DNA from: Spirochaetales bacterium
GTDB lineage: Bacteria > Spirochaetota > Spirochaetia > Sphaerochaetales > Sphaerochaetaceae
DNA: 6,076 nucleotides
Direction: 5' to 3'
Assembly: GCA_017475725.1 (NCBI GenBank)
Contig: JAFVFA010000156.1
Span: 1 to 6,076, forward strand
In this document: positions 1 through 5,664 of the stretch, piece by piece
How the letters are laid out: each line of letters starts with the position of its first letter
Position numbering within the stretch: the first letter of the stretch is position 1
The notes under the pieces: generated by a model
What the model was told of the DNA's origin: nothing
The model's database searches: none
Seen by the model: only the letters and a program-made list of their open reading frames with translations
Made by a program: the position numbers and the translations under genes

Positions 1-524
1 CGCAGGAACATCTTGCCGCCATGCATACCTGTGCAGGGGAAGAAGCCCACACACTTCTCCTGAGGTCTGTCCAGGTTCAGGACCACTATCACACCGCCTG
101 CCTGGTATTCACCGAGAAAGCTCCCCGCCTTTCCACCTATTATCATCAAAGGGACCTTGTCCTTGTAGGCCTTCAGGTGGATTCCTGCACGGTATCCGGC
201 ATTGCCGCGGACATAGATCTTTCCTCCGCGCATGGCATAGCCGGCAGCATCACCGATGTTCCCATGTATGATTATCATACCGTCATTCATGGTGTCCCCC
301 ACAGCATCCTGGGCATTGCCCATGACATTGATCCTGCATCCATTGAGATAGGAGCCCAGTGCGTTGCCTGGAATCCCCTTGACCGTTATATCCTTGTCTG
401 ACATGCCTGCTGCTATGAACCTCTGGCCACAGCACCCTGTGACCATGCACTCACCATCAGCAATCCTGATCTGCTCATTGAGCGTTCTGTGATCCATGTC
501 GTCTGCTTTAATAAGCATACTCAT
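1..524 (-). CDS. Glutamate synthase, GXGXG (domain 3) subunit, C-terminus missing at window edge
   Basis: This is the stand-alone version of the C-terminal beta-helix domain of the glutamate synthase large chain. In the fused enzyme that domain is structural and packs against the amidotransferase and FMN domains. The 174 codons present show repeated glycine turns typical of the GXGXG fold: GNALG (residues 53-57), GNAQDAVGD (69-77), GNIGDAAGYAMRGG (88-101), GNAGYRAG (107-114) and GGKAGSFLGEYQAGG (130-144). The reading frame stays open to base 1, so the 3' end lies outside the window. The ATG at 524 is chosen because GGAGG (531-535) lies six bases upstream; a second in-frame ATG at 518 is less well placed. 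It follows the FMN subunit gene after 84 bases with no terminator visible, so it is probably the third gene of the same operon. The family could also be the GXGXG module of a formylmethanofuran dehydrogenase-like protein, but the gene context argues for glutamate synthase. Confidence 0.9.
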   Translation of the reverse strand, partial: MSMLIKADDMDHRTLNEQIRIADGECMVTGCCGQRFIAAGMSDKDITVKGIPGNALGSYLNGCRINVMGNAQDAVGDTMNDGMIIIHGNIGDAAGYAMRGGKIYVRGNAGYRAGIHLKAYKDKVPLMIIGGKAGSFLGEYQAGGVIVVLNLDRPQEKCVGFFPCTGMHGGKMFL

Positions 525-608
525 ACTGCGCCTCCGAATTTTCTCTTGCGGACATCAAATGTGAACGCCGTTGTCGATCCTTATGACTCCATCCTCCTTG
601 GAGAATGC

Positions 609-2114
609 TCATGCTCCTGCGTGAGAGATACCGAGAATCTGCAGTTCCTTCTCTGTAAGACCGATTCCACGAAGCATGAGACGGTTCCCTCTCAGCGCCT
701 CTATGGAGTTGATCCCCATTCCTCCCATGAGCTCCATGATCTCACGTCTCCAGGCAGTCATCAGGTTGACCAGACGCTCGCTCCCTATGTCAGGGTTCAG
801 ACGCTTGACCAGTTCAGGGTTCTGGGTTGCTATGCCCCAGTTGCACTTGCCCGTATGACATGTTCTGCACAGATGGCAGCCAAGTGCCAGGAGTGCTGCT
901 GTGGCTATGTAGCAGGCATCTGCACCAAGGGCCACAGCCTTGACCACATCAGCTGCGCTTCTGATTGAGCCACCGGCAACAAGTGATACATTGTTCCTGA
1001 TACCCTCATCCCTGAGTCTCTGGTCCACAGCGGCCAAGGCGAGCTCAATCGGAATTCCCACATGGTCACGGATTCTTGTAGGTGCGGCACCTGTCCCACC
1101 TCTGAAGCCGTCTATCGCTATGATGTCGGCACCGCTTCTTGCAATGCCGCTGGCGATTGCGGCGATGTTGTGGACCGCGGCGACCTTGACGATTACCGGT
1201 TTCTTGTATTGCGTGGCCTCCTTCAAGGAGAAGACCAGCTGTCTCAGGTCCTCTATTGAGTAGATGTCATGGTGAGGAGCAGGAGATATGGCATCAGTCC
1301 CTTCCGGGATCATCCTTGTCCTGGATACATCACCCACAATCTTCATACCCGGAAGATGCCCGCCGATTCCAGGCTTGGCACCCTGCCCCATCTTTATCTC
1401 TATTGCGGCGCCTGCCTCCAGGTAATCCTCATGGACTCCGAACCTTCCGCTGGCGACCTGCACTATTGTGTTTGCCCCATAACGGTAGAAATCATCATGG
1501 AGACCTCCCTCACCTGTGTTGTAGAGGATACCCAACTTCGTTGCTGCCCTCGCAAGAGAGGCATGGGCGTTGTAGCTGATTGAGCCATAGCTCATTGCTG
1601 AGAACATGACAGGGATTGAAAGGCTTATCTGTGGAGGGAGATCGCATATTATTCTGCCGTTCTCATCCCTTACTATCCTCTCCGGCTTCTTGCCCAATGT
1701 CACTCGCGTCTCCATAGGCTCCCTTAGAGGGTCGATGGGAGGGTTTGTGACCTGTGAGGCATTGATCAGAATCCTGTCCCAGTAAACCGGAAGAGGTTTC
1801 GGATTTCCCATTGAAGAGAGCAGAACACCGCCGCTTGAGGCCTGCTTGTAGATCTCCTTTATGGTGTCGCTCTGCCAGTTGGCATTCTCCCTGAGTGTGC
1901 AGTCACTCTTCACAATCTTCAGAGCCCTGGTCGGGCAAAGGGACACGCAGCGCTGGCAGTCCACGCACTTGCTCTCGTCGCTCATCATGATTCCGCGCTC
2001 GGGGCTGAATCTGTGGACACCGTTTGAACACTGTCTCTCGCAGACATGGCAGGTGATGCAACGCGACTCGTTTCGGATCACTTCAAATTCCGGATAGATG
2101 AGATCAACTGTCAT
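609..2114 (-). CDS. gltB: Glutamate synthase, FMN/Fe-S synthase subunit with N-terminal 2x[4Fe-4S] ferredoxin module
   Basis: This subunit should carry the synthase reaction: ammonia from the amidotransferase plus 2-oxoglutarate is reduced to glutamate on FMN. The protein has 501 residues. Residues 19-29 (C19, C22, C25, C29) and 50-60 (C50, C53, C56, C60, then P61) are two ferredoxin-type 4Fe-4S motifs that are absent from the standard large chain. The FMN-binding TIM barrel follows: GEGG (201-204), GQGAKPGIGGHLPG (243-256), SPAPHHDIYS (277-286), IDGFRGGTGAAP (334-345) and AGGSIRS (380-386). C413-x5-C419-x4-C424 matches the spacing of the 3Fe-4S cluster in the bacterial enzyme; C416 is an extra cysteine between them. 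The start ATG overlaps the stop of the upstream amidotransferase gene (ATGA, 2111-2114), which indicates translational coupling. The fused ferredoxin module suggests that electrons arrive through iron-sulfur clusters, from ferredoxin or a separate oxidoreductase subunit; the donor is not visible here. Confidence 0.94.
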   Translation of the reverse strand: MTVDLIYPEFEVIRNESRCITCHVCERQCSNGVHRFSPERGIMMSDESKCVDCQRCVSLCPTRALKIVKSDCTLRENANWQSDTIKEIYKQASSGGVLLSSMGNPKPLPVYWDRILINASQVTNPPIDPLREPMETRVTLGKKPERIVRDENGRIICDLPPQISLSIPVMFSAMSYGSISYNAHASLARAATKLGILYNTGEGGLHDDFYRYGANTIVQVASGRFGVHEDYLEAGAAIEIKMGQGAKPGIGGHLPGMKIVGDVSRTRMIPEGTDAISPAPHHDIYSIEDLRQLVFSLKEATQYKKPVIVKVAAVHNIAAIASGIARSGADIIAIDGFRGGTGAAPTRIRDHVGIPIELALAAVDQRLRDEGIRNNVSLVAGGSIRSAADVVKAVALGADACYIATAALLALGCHLCRTCHTGKCNWGIATQNPELVKRLNPDIGSERLVNLMTAWRREIMELMGGMGINSIEALRGNRLMLRGIGLTEKELQILGISHAGA

Positions 2115-3208
2115 GGCTGCACTCCTTCGTTCAGACGAACAATCACCGGTTCCCCTCCTCTAGGGGCCCAGATGTTCTCCGCATCAGGCTCCATCATTCT
2201 TATGGAAGCCTCCTCACTGGCGACAAACACCCGGTCCCCCTTCTCCCCAACGACCATCGAACGGAGTTTCAGACGATCGTTGAGGGCCATGAACCCACCG
2301 TTGAATCCAAGGATGATGGAGAACGGACCGGTTATCAGAAGACTTGGGAAGACTGTCCTGAGATAGGCATGGCGCTTGCTCAGCTCCTTGTCCTTCTCCC
2401 CTGCGATGGTGCTCCAGAACGGGGCTGAAATCACATTTGCAGCCTCCTCCAGAGTCAGGCCCTGGACCCTGACAAGATAATCAAGGATATAGGTTATGAC
2501 CTCGGTGTCCGTCTGCAGTGTGCACTTGTAACCGAACATCTCAATGAACCTTCTGTTTGCATCGTAGGATGAGATCTCGCCGTTATGCACAACGGAGTAG
2601 TCCAGAAGGGTGAACGGATGGGCGCCTCCCCACCATCCCGGGGTGTTGGTAGGATATCTGCCATGAGCGGTCCAGCAATAGCCCTCATACTCCTCGAGTC
2701 TGTAGAAGACCCCTACATCCTCAGGGAAACCGACGGCCTTGAACGTCCCCATGTTCTTTCCGCTGGAGAAGACATAGGCACCGTTGATCTCAGAGTTTAT
2801 CTTCATGACGGCTCGGGCCACGAACTCCTTCTCGTCCAGCTGGAGGTTTGCAAGCATGGACTTGAGAGGATCCACGAAATATCTCCAGATTATCGGCTCG
2901 TCTGTGATCTCAGGTATCTTCCTTGTGGGAATGATCTCGGATTTGACGATCTCGAAGTACTCCTTCAGGAATGTCTCGCACTCCTTCCTGGTTGAGCGAT
3001 TATCAAAGAACATGTGCAGTGCATAGAACTCCCTGTATTCAGGATATATTCCATACCCTGCGAAACCTCCTCCAAGACCGTTGCTGCGGTCATGCATTGG
3101 TTTCATTGAGTTCACGACCATCTCACCCGACATGGGCTTTCCCTCCCTTGAAATGACTGCCGCAATGGCGCATCCAGATGGGATCCGTATCTGTCCTTCC
3201 TTTTCCAT
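2111..3208 (-). CDS. Glutamate synthase, class II glutamine amidotransferase subunit
   Basis: This is the glutaminase part of a split glutamate synthase, an Ntn-type hydrolase that releases ammonia from glutamine for the FMN subunit. The protein has 365 residues. C13 in the run IPSGCAIAAVISREG is the likely catalytic nucleophile; in this family it must become the N-terminal residue, so residues 1-12 look like a short propeptide. Further family motifs are GLGGGFAGYGIYP (44-56), a GRYPTNTPGWWGGAHPF segment in the substrate region, VHNGEISSYDANRR and TDTEVITY. The start at 3208 is preferred over the in-frame ATG at 3256: GGAGG (3215-3219) stands six bases before it, and the upstream ATG lies inside the leader terminator hairpin. 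It is the first gene of the leftward operon and overlaps the next gene by four bases. Expression is probably set by read-through of the leader terminator at 3226-3293. Confidence 0.92.
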   Translation of the reverse strand: MEKEGQIRIPSGCAIAAVISREGKPMSGEMVVNSMKPMHDRSNGLGGGFAGYGIYPEYREFYALHMFFDNRSTRKECETFLKEYFEIVKSEIIPTRKIPEITDEPIIWRYFVDPLKSMLANLQLDEKEFVARAVMKINSEINGAYVFSSGKNMGTFKAVGFPEDVGVFYRLEEYEGYCWTAHGRYPTNTPGWWGGAHPFTLLDYSVVHNGEISSYDANRRFIEMFGYKCTLQTDTEVITYILDYLVRVQGLTLEEAANVISAPFWSTIAGEKDKELSKRHAYLRTVFPSLLITGPFSIILGFNGGFMALNDRLKLRSMVVGEKGDRVFVASEEASIRMMEPDAENIWAPRGGEPVIVRLNEGVQP

Positions 3209-3214
3209 TCGGTT

Positions 3215-3219
3215 CCTCC
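3215..3219 (-). promoter_or_regulatory. Ribosome binding site of the amidotransferase gene
   Basis: GGAGG on the minus strand, six bases before the ATG at 3208. It decides the start against the longer frame opening at 3256, which has no such site. It lies just downstream of the terminator U-tract, so it is transcribed only if RNA polymerase reads through. Confidence 0.8.
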
Positions 3220-3225
3220 CCTCGG

Positions 3226-3293
3226 AAAACAAAAAAGCAAAGGCGCTCATTGCCATACAGAGAAATCTCCATATGATAATGAACGCCTTTGCT
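3226..3293 (-). terminator. Intrinsic terminator in the leader of the glutamate synthase operon (attenuator)
   Basis: On the minus strand, a 16-base arm at 3293-3278 (AGCAAAGGCGTTCATT) pairs with 3251-3236 (AATGAGCGCCTTTGCT). All positions pair in RNA, one as U-G; on the plus strand that position would be a C-A mismatch, so the hairpin is built for the leftward transcript. The interior adds a further 9-bp stem (CAUAUGGAG with CUCUGUAUG) capped by AUUU. The stem is followed at once by a U-tract, TTTTTTGTTTT (3236-3226). It lies between the promoter at 3306-3335 and the first gene, so it should abort transcription unless an antiterminator acts. The alternative hairpin at 3278-3297 uses the same 5' arm and excludes it. 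Confidence 0.85.
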
Positions 3294-3297
3294 CATT
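3278..3297 (-). promoter_or_regulatory. Candidate ANTAR-binding RNA hairpin in the glt leader (hexaloop AAAGGC)
   Basis: In the leftward transcript AAUGAGC (3297-3291) pairs with GUUCAUU (3284-3278) over seven base pairs, one of them G-U, closing the six-base loop AAAGGC (3290-3285). The loop has A at position 1 and G at position 4, the signature of hairpins recognised by ANTAR-domain antiterminators. The hairpin shares its bases with the 5' arm of the terminator at 3226-3293, so the two folds exclude each other, as expected of an antitermination switch. A weaker second AnnGnn hexaloop, AUGGCA (3256-3251) with a five-pair stem containing one bulge, lies downstream and overlaps the 3' terminator arm. 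It may serve as the second hairpin but is poorly supported. Binding by an ANTAR protein is inferred from structure only. Confidence 0.6.
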
Positions 3298-3305
3298 TTT
3301 CGGAT

Positions 3306-3335
3306 GTTATACCCTTTGGAAAAGGCCCTTGTCAA
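3306..3335 (-). promoter_or_regulatory. Sigma70-type promoter of the glutamate synthase operon
   Basis: On the minus strand the -35 TTGACA (3335-3330) is a full consensus match and is followed, after 18 bases, by the -10 TATAAC (3311-3306). The expected transcription start is near 3299, only a few bases before the hexaloop hairpin. The leader would be about 90 bases long to the ATG at 3208. Confidence 0.75.
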
Positions 3336-3338
3336 GGG
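3326..3338. promoter_or_regulatory. Palindrome CCCTTG-T-CAAGGG over the glt -35 box, candidate operator
   Basis: A perfect 6+1+6 inverted repeat covers the -35 element of the leftward promoter. A second short one, CCTTT-GGA-AAAGG (3313-3325), fills the spacer of the same promoter. A DNA-binding repressor could use either. The match is short and the regulator is unknown. Confidence 0.3.
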
Positions 3339-3354
3339 AATTCATGCAAACCAG

Positions 3355-3384
3355 TTGACAGCCAAAGCCATGTTGGGCTATATT
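3355..3384 (+). promoter_or_regulatory. Sigma70-type promoter of the glnN-amt operon
   Basis: The -35 TTGACA (3355-3360) is a full consensus match and the -10 TATATT (3379-3384) follows after 18 bases. The expected start is near 3391, about four bases before the first hexaloop hairpin, leaving a leader of about 160 bases to the ATG at 3550. It is back to back with the glt promoter, with 19 bases between the two -35 boxes. Confidence 0.75.
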
Positions 3385-3394
3385 CACCGCATCA

Positions 3395-3412
3395 GAAGGC
3401 AACGGCGTCTTC
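3395..3412 (+). promoter_or_regulatory. Candidate ANTAR-binding RNA hairpin 1 in the glnN leader (hexaloop AACGGC)
   Basis: GAAGGC (3395-3400) pairs with GUCUUC (3407-3412) over six base pairs, one of them G-U, around the six-base loop AACGGC (3401-3406) with A1 and G4. The loop and 3' arm are also the 5' arm of the terminator at 3401-3443, so hairpin and terminator exclude each other. The sequence AAGGCAACGGCGTCTT (3396-3411) recurs with one change at 3472-3487 in hairpin 2. Recognition by an ANTAR protein is inferred from the loop signature and the context. Confidence 0.65.
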
Positions 3413-3443
3413 GAGTGTAGTGCTCGAGGACGCCGTTTCTTTT
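3401..3443 (+). terminator. First leader terminator of the glnN-amt operon
   Basis: The arms AACGGCGTCTTCGAG (3401-3415) and CTCGAGGACGCCGTT (3423-3437) pair over 15 positions, one of them U-G, around the loop TGTAGTG. The tract TTTCTTTT (3436-3443) follows. The structure begins about ten bases after the predicted transcription start, so it can only act as an attenuator of the operon downstream. Confidence 0.85.
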
Positions 3444-3467
3444 ACTAAAAGCAGATTTGACAAGGAA

Positions 3468-3491
3468 ATGAAAGGCAAAGGCGTCTTTTGT
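3468..3491 (+). promoter_or_regulatory. Candidate ANTAR-binding RNA hairpin 2 in the glnN leader (hexaloop AAAGGC)
   Basis: AUGAAAGGC (3468-3476) pairs with GUCUUUUGU (3483-3491) over nine base pairs, including three wobble pairs, around the loop AAAGGC (3477-3482) with A1 and G4. The loop is identical to that in the glt leader. The hairpin is contained almost entirely in the 5' arm of the second terminator (3471-3492), so the folds are mutually exclusive. It lies 55 bases after hairpin 1; the pair could form the two-hairpin target of an ANTAR dimer. Confidence 0.65.
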
Positions 3492-3525
3492 GTTATCACA
3501 GGATGTCTTTGCCTTTTCTCGTTTT
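3471..3525 (+). terminator. Second leader terminator of the glnN-amt operon
   Basis: The 5' arm at 3471-3492 and the 3' arm at 3497-3516 form a 20-bp stem with a two-base bulge, some G-U pairs and a TTAT loop. Its outer ten pairs (AAAGGCAAAG with CTTTGCCTTT) are perfect. The tail TCTCGTTTT (3517-3525) is only partly U-rich, so this terminator is probably weaker than the first. It ends about 25 bases before the glnN start codon. Confidence 0.75.
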
Positions 3526-3536
3526 ACTGACCAAGC

Positions 3537-3542
3537 AAGGAG
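3537..3542 (+). promoter_or_regulatory. Ribosome binding site of glnN
   Basis: AAGGAG stands seven bases before the ATG at 3550. It selects this start over an in-frame GTG at 3490, which lies inside the second terminator hairpin and has no site of its own. Confidence 0.8.
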
Positions 3543-3549
3543 CTTTAGC

Positions 3550-5646
3550 ATGAGAACCGTATCAGACTATTTCGGAAGCATGGTATTCGACGACCGCGTA
3601 ATGAGAGCAACCCTCTCATCGGACGTGTATTCATCCCTTCGAAAGACCATCGATGAGGGAGCCACATTGGACATCAGCGTTGCCAACGCTGTTGCAGAGG
3701 CAATGAAGAACTGGGCCGTGGAAAAGGGCGCAACACACTTCACTCACTGGTTCCAGCCTCTAACAGGCATCACAGCGGAGAAACACGATTCCTTCATAAC
3801 ACAGGCTCCTGACGGCAGTGTCATAATGGAGTTCTCGGGAAAGGAGCTGATCAAGGGAGAGCCCGACGCCTCATCCTTCCCTTCCGGAGGTCTCCGTGCG
3901 ACATTCGAGGCAAGAGGCTATACGGCCTGGGACCCGACATCCTATGCATTCATAAAGGGCAAGACGCTCTGCATACCTACGGCCTTCTGCTCCTACGGCG
4001 GACCGGCCCTGGACAAGAAGACTCCTCTTCTGCGTTCAATGGAGGTTCTGAGCAAGCAGGCTCTCAGGATTCTGAGACTGTTCGGAAACACGACAGCAAA
4101 ACGCGTAGTATCATCTGTCGGTCCTGAACAGGAATACTTCCTGGTCACAAGGGAGATGTACGAGAAGCGCCCTGACCTCCGCTTCTCAGGCCGCACGCTC
4201 TTCGGTGCAAAGCCTCCAAAGGGACAGGAGCTTGACGACCACTACTTCGGAGTCATCAAGCCTGGCGTCACATCCTACATGGAGGATCTGAACGATGAGC
4301 TCTGGAAGCTCGGAATCCTGGCCAAGACAGAGCACAACGAGGTTGCACCTGCACAGCATGAGCTTGCGCCGATCTACACCACAACCAACGTGGCGACTGA
4401 TCACAACCAGCTCACAATGGAGATAATGCAGAAGGTTGCCGCAAGGCACGGTCTTGTCTGCCTGCTCCATGAGAAGCCCTTTGCAGGCGTCAACGGCTCA
4501 GGAAAGCACAACAACTGGTCAATCGCAACTGATGGAGGTCAGAATCTTCTCTCGCCAGGTGAGACACCATACGAGAACGCCCAGTTCCTGATCTTCCTAT
4601 GTGCTGTGATCAAGGCGGTGGATGACTACCAGGATCTGCTGAGAATCTCAGTCGCAACAGCCGGAAATGACCATCGTCTGGGCGCCAATGAGGCACCACC
4701 GGCAGTCATCTCGATCTTCCTTGGCGATGAACTGAACGCAGTCCTTGAGGCCATTGAGTCAGACACCCCGTACAAAGGGACAAAGAGAAAGGTCATGAAG
4801 CTCGGCGTAGAGGTTCTCCCCAAGTTCAACAGAGACACCACAGACCGCAACAGGACATCCCCGTTCGCATACACCGGGAACAAGTTCGAGTTCAGGATGC
4901 TGGGTTCCTCGAACAGCATCGCCTGTGCAAACATCATGCTTAACAGTGCAGTTGCCGAAAGCCTCAGGATCTACGCTGACATCCTGGAGAAGACCGATGA
5001 CTTCCAGGCCGCCCTGCATGACATCATCAAGAACACCATCCATGACCACAAGAGAATCATCTTCAACGGCAACGGATACGATGATGCATGGATCAGGGAG
5101 GCGACAGAGAAGCGTGGCCTTCTGAACTACCGCACAACAGCTGACTGCATGCCGCATCTGATGGACAAGAAGAACGTTGACATGCTCACCTCCCTTGGGG
5201 TTTTCACCGAAGAGGAGATGCGATCCAGACGTGACATCATGCTTGAGAACTACTGCAAGAGCGTAGTCATAGAGGCCAACACCATGATCAGCATGGTAAA
5301 GACGATGATCGCCCCGGCAATCGAGTCATACGCCGCTGATGTCGCACGGGCCGCAGCAGCGAAGAAGGCCATTTCTCCGGATCTGCCATGCACCTATGAG
5401 ACAAGTCTGGTGAAGACGCTCTCATCCCTGTTGGATGAGATTTGCATCAAGACTGACAAGCTCGAGTCCGTTCTTCCCAAGCTCCATGATGCAAAGGATG
5501 TGGTGGAGGAATCCGCCTGGGTCCGCGACAACATTCTCAGTGCAATGGGAGAGCTCCGTGTACCTTGTGACAAGGCAGAGCTTCTGACAGACAAGAAGTA
5601 CTGGCCGTTCCCGACCTATTCCGACCTTCTGTTCGGTGTGAAATGA
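3550..5646 (+). CDS. glnN: Glutamine synthetase type III (GlnN)
   Basis: This enzyme makes glutamine from glutamate, ammonium and ATP in the cytoplasm. At 698 residues it has the length of the type III family (roughly 700), much longer than type I (about 450-470). The N-terminal section contains the family-typical run THWFQPLTG (65-73). Catalytic-core motifs appear in order: EQEYF (193-197, metal-binding glutamates), EHNEVAPAQHE (261-271), NGSGKHNN (315-322), NDHRLGANEAPP (373-384), NRTSPF (434-439) and KFEFR (445-449). The long C-terminal extension ends with YWPFPTYSDLLF (684-695), also characteristic of type III. I see no frameshift and no missing core motif. It is the first gene of the rightward operon, with amt 18 bases downstream, and is expected to be controlled by the two leader terminators and hexaloop hairpins upstream. 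The family assignment is firm; the regulation is inferred. Confidence 0.97.
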   Translation: MRTVSDYFGSMVFDDRVMRATLSSDVYSSLRKTIDEGATLDISVANAVAEAMKNWAVEKGATHFTHWFQPLTGITAEKHDSFITQAPDGSVIMEFSGKELIKGEPDASSFPSGGLRATFEARGYTAWDPTSYAFIKGKTLCIPTAFCSYGGPALDKKTPLLRSMEVLSKQALRILRLFGNTTAKRVVSSVGPEQEYFLVTREMYEKRPDLRFSGRTLFGAKPPKGQELDDHYFGVIKPGVTSYMEDLNDELWKLGILAKTEHNEVAPAQHELAPIYTTTNVATDHNQLTMEIMQKVAARHGLVCLLHEKPFAGVNGSGKHNNWSIATDGGQNLLSPGETPYENAQFLIFLCAVIKAVDDYQDLLRISVATAGNDHRLGANEAPPAVISIFLGDELNAVLEAIESDTPYKGTKRKVMKLGVEVLPKFNRDTTDRNRTSPFAYTGNKFEFRMLGSSNSIACANIMLNSAVAESLRIYADILEKTDDFQAALHDIIKNTIHDHKRIIFNGNGYDDAWIREATEKRGLLNYRTTADCMPHLMDKKNVDMLTSLGVFTEEEMRSRRDIMLENYCKSVVIEANTMISMVKTMIAPAIESYAADVARAAAAKKAISPDLPCTYETSLVKTLSSLLDEICIKTDKLESVLPKLHDAKDVVEESAWVRDNILSAMGELRVPCDKAELLTDKKYWPFPTYSDLLFGVK

Positions 5647-5664
5647 GATTGGAGGAGATTGGAT

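Noticed and set aside
489..968. Plus-strand open frames opposite the glutamate synthase genes, such as 489-968 and 940-1263
   Set aside because: They lie antisense to strongly recognisable genes, have no family features or ribosome sites, and are explained as shadow frames.
3209..3256. Longer amidotransferase start at the ATG at 3256
   Set aside because: The extra 16 residues are translated from the terminator and its U-tract, and the ATG at 3208 has a strong GGAGG site close to the catalytic cysteine.
3300..3390. Sigma54 promoter, common for nitrogen genes
   Set aside because: No GG-N10-GC pair in a TGGCAC-N5-TTGCW context was found, whereas two good sigma70-type promoters are present.
3401..3437. 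Apical loops of the terminators themselves as ANTAR loops
   Set aside because: Terminator loops (TGTAGTG, TTAT, ATTT) are not AnnGnn hexaloops. The hexaloops appear only in the alternative folds that use the 5' terminator arms.
3490..3549. Longer glnN start at the in-frame GTG at 3490
   Set aside because: It lies within the second terminator hairpin and has no ribosome site, while the ATG at 3550 has AAGGAG at good spacing and gives the usual type III length.
3391..3549. Glutamine riboswitch (glnA/DP type) or T-box in the gln leader
   Set aside because: No recognisable conserved core of these RNAs was seen; the leader is fully accounted for by two hexaloop hairpins and terminators.
4186..5157. 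Minus-strand open frames opposite glnN (4186-4470, 4626-4937, 4759-5157)
   Set aside because: All are antisense to the conserved core of glutamine synthetase, and their translations resemble no protein family I know.
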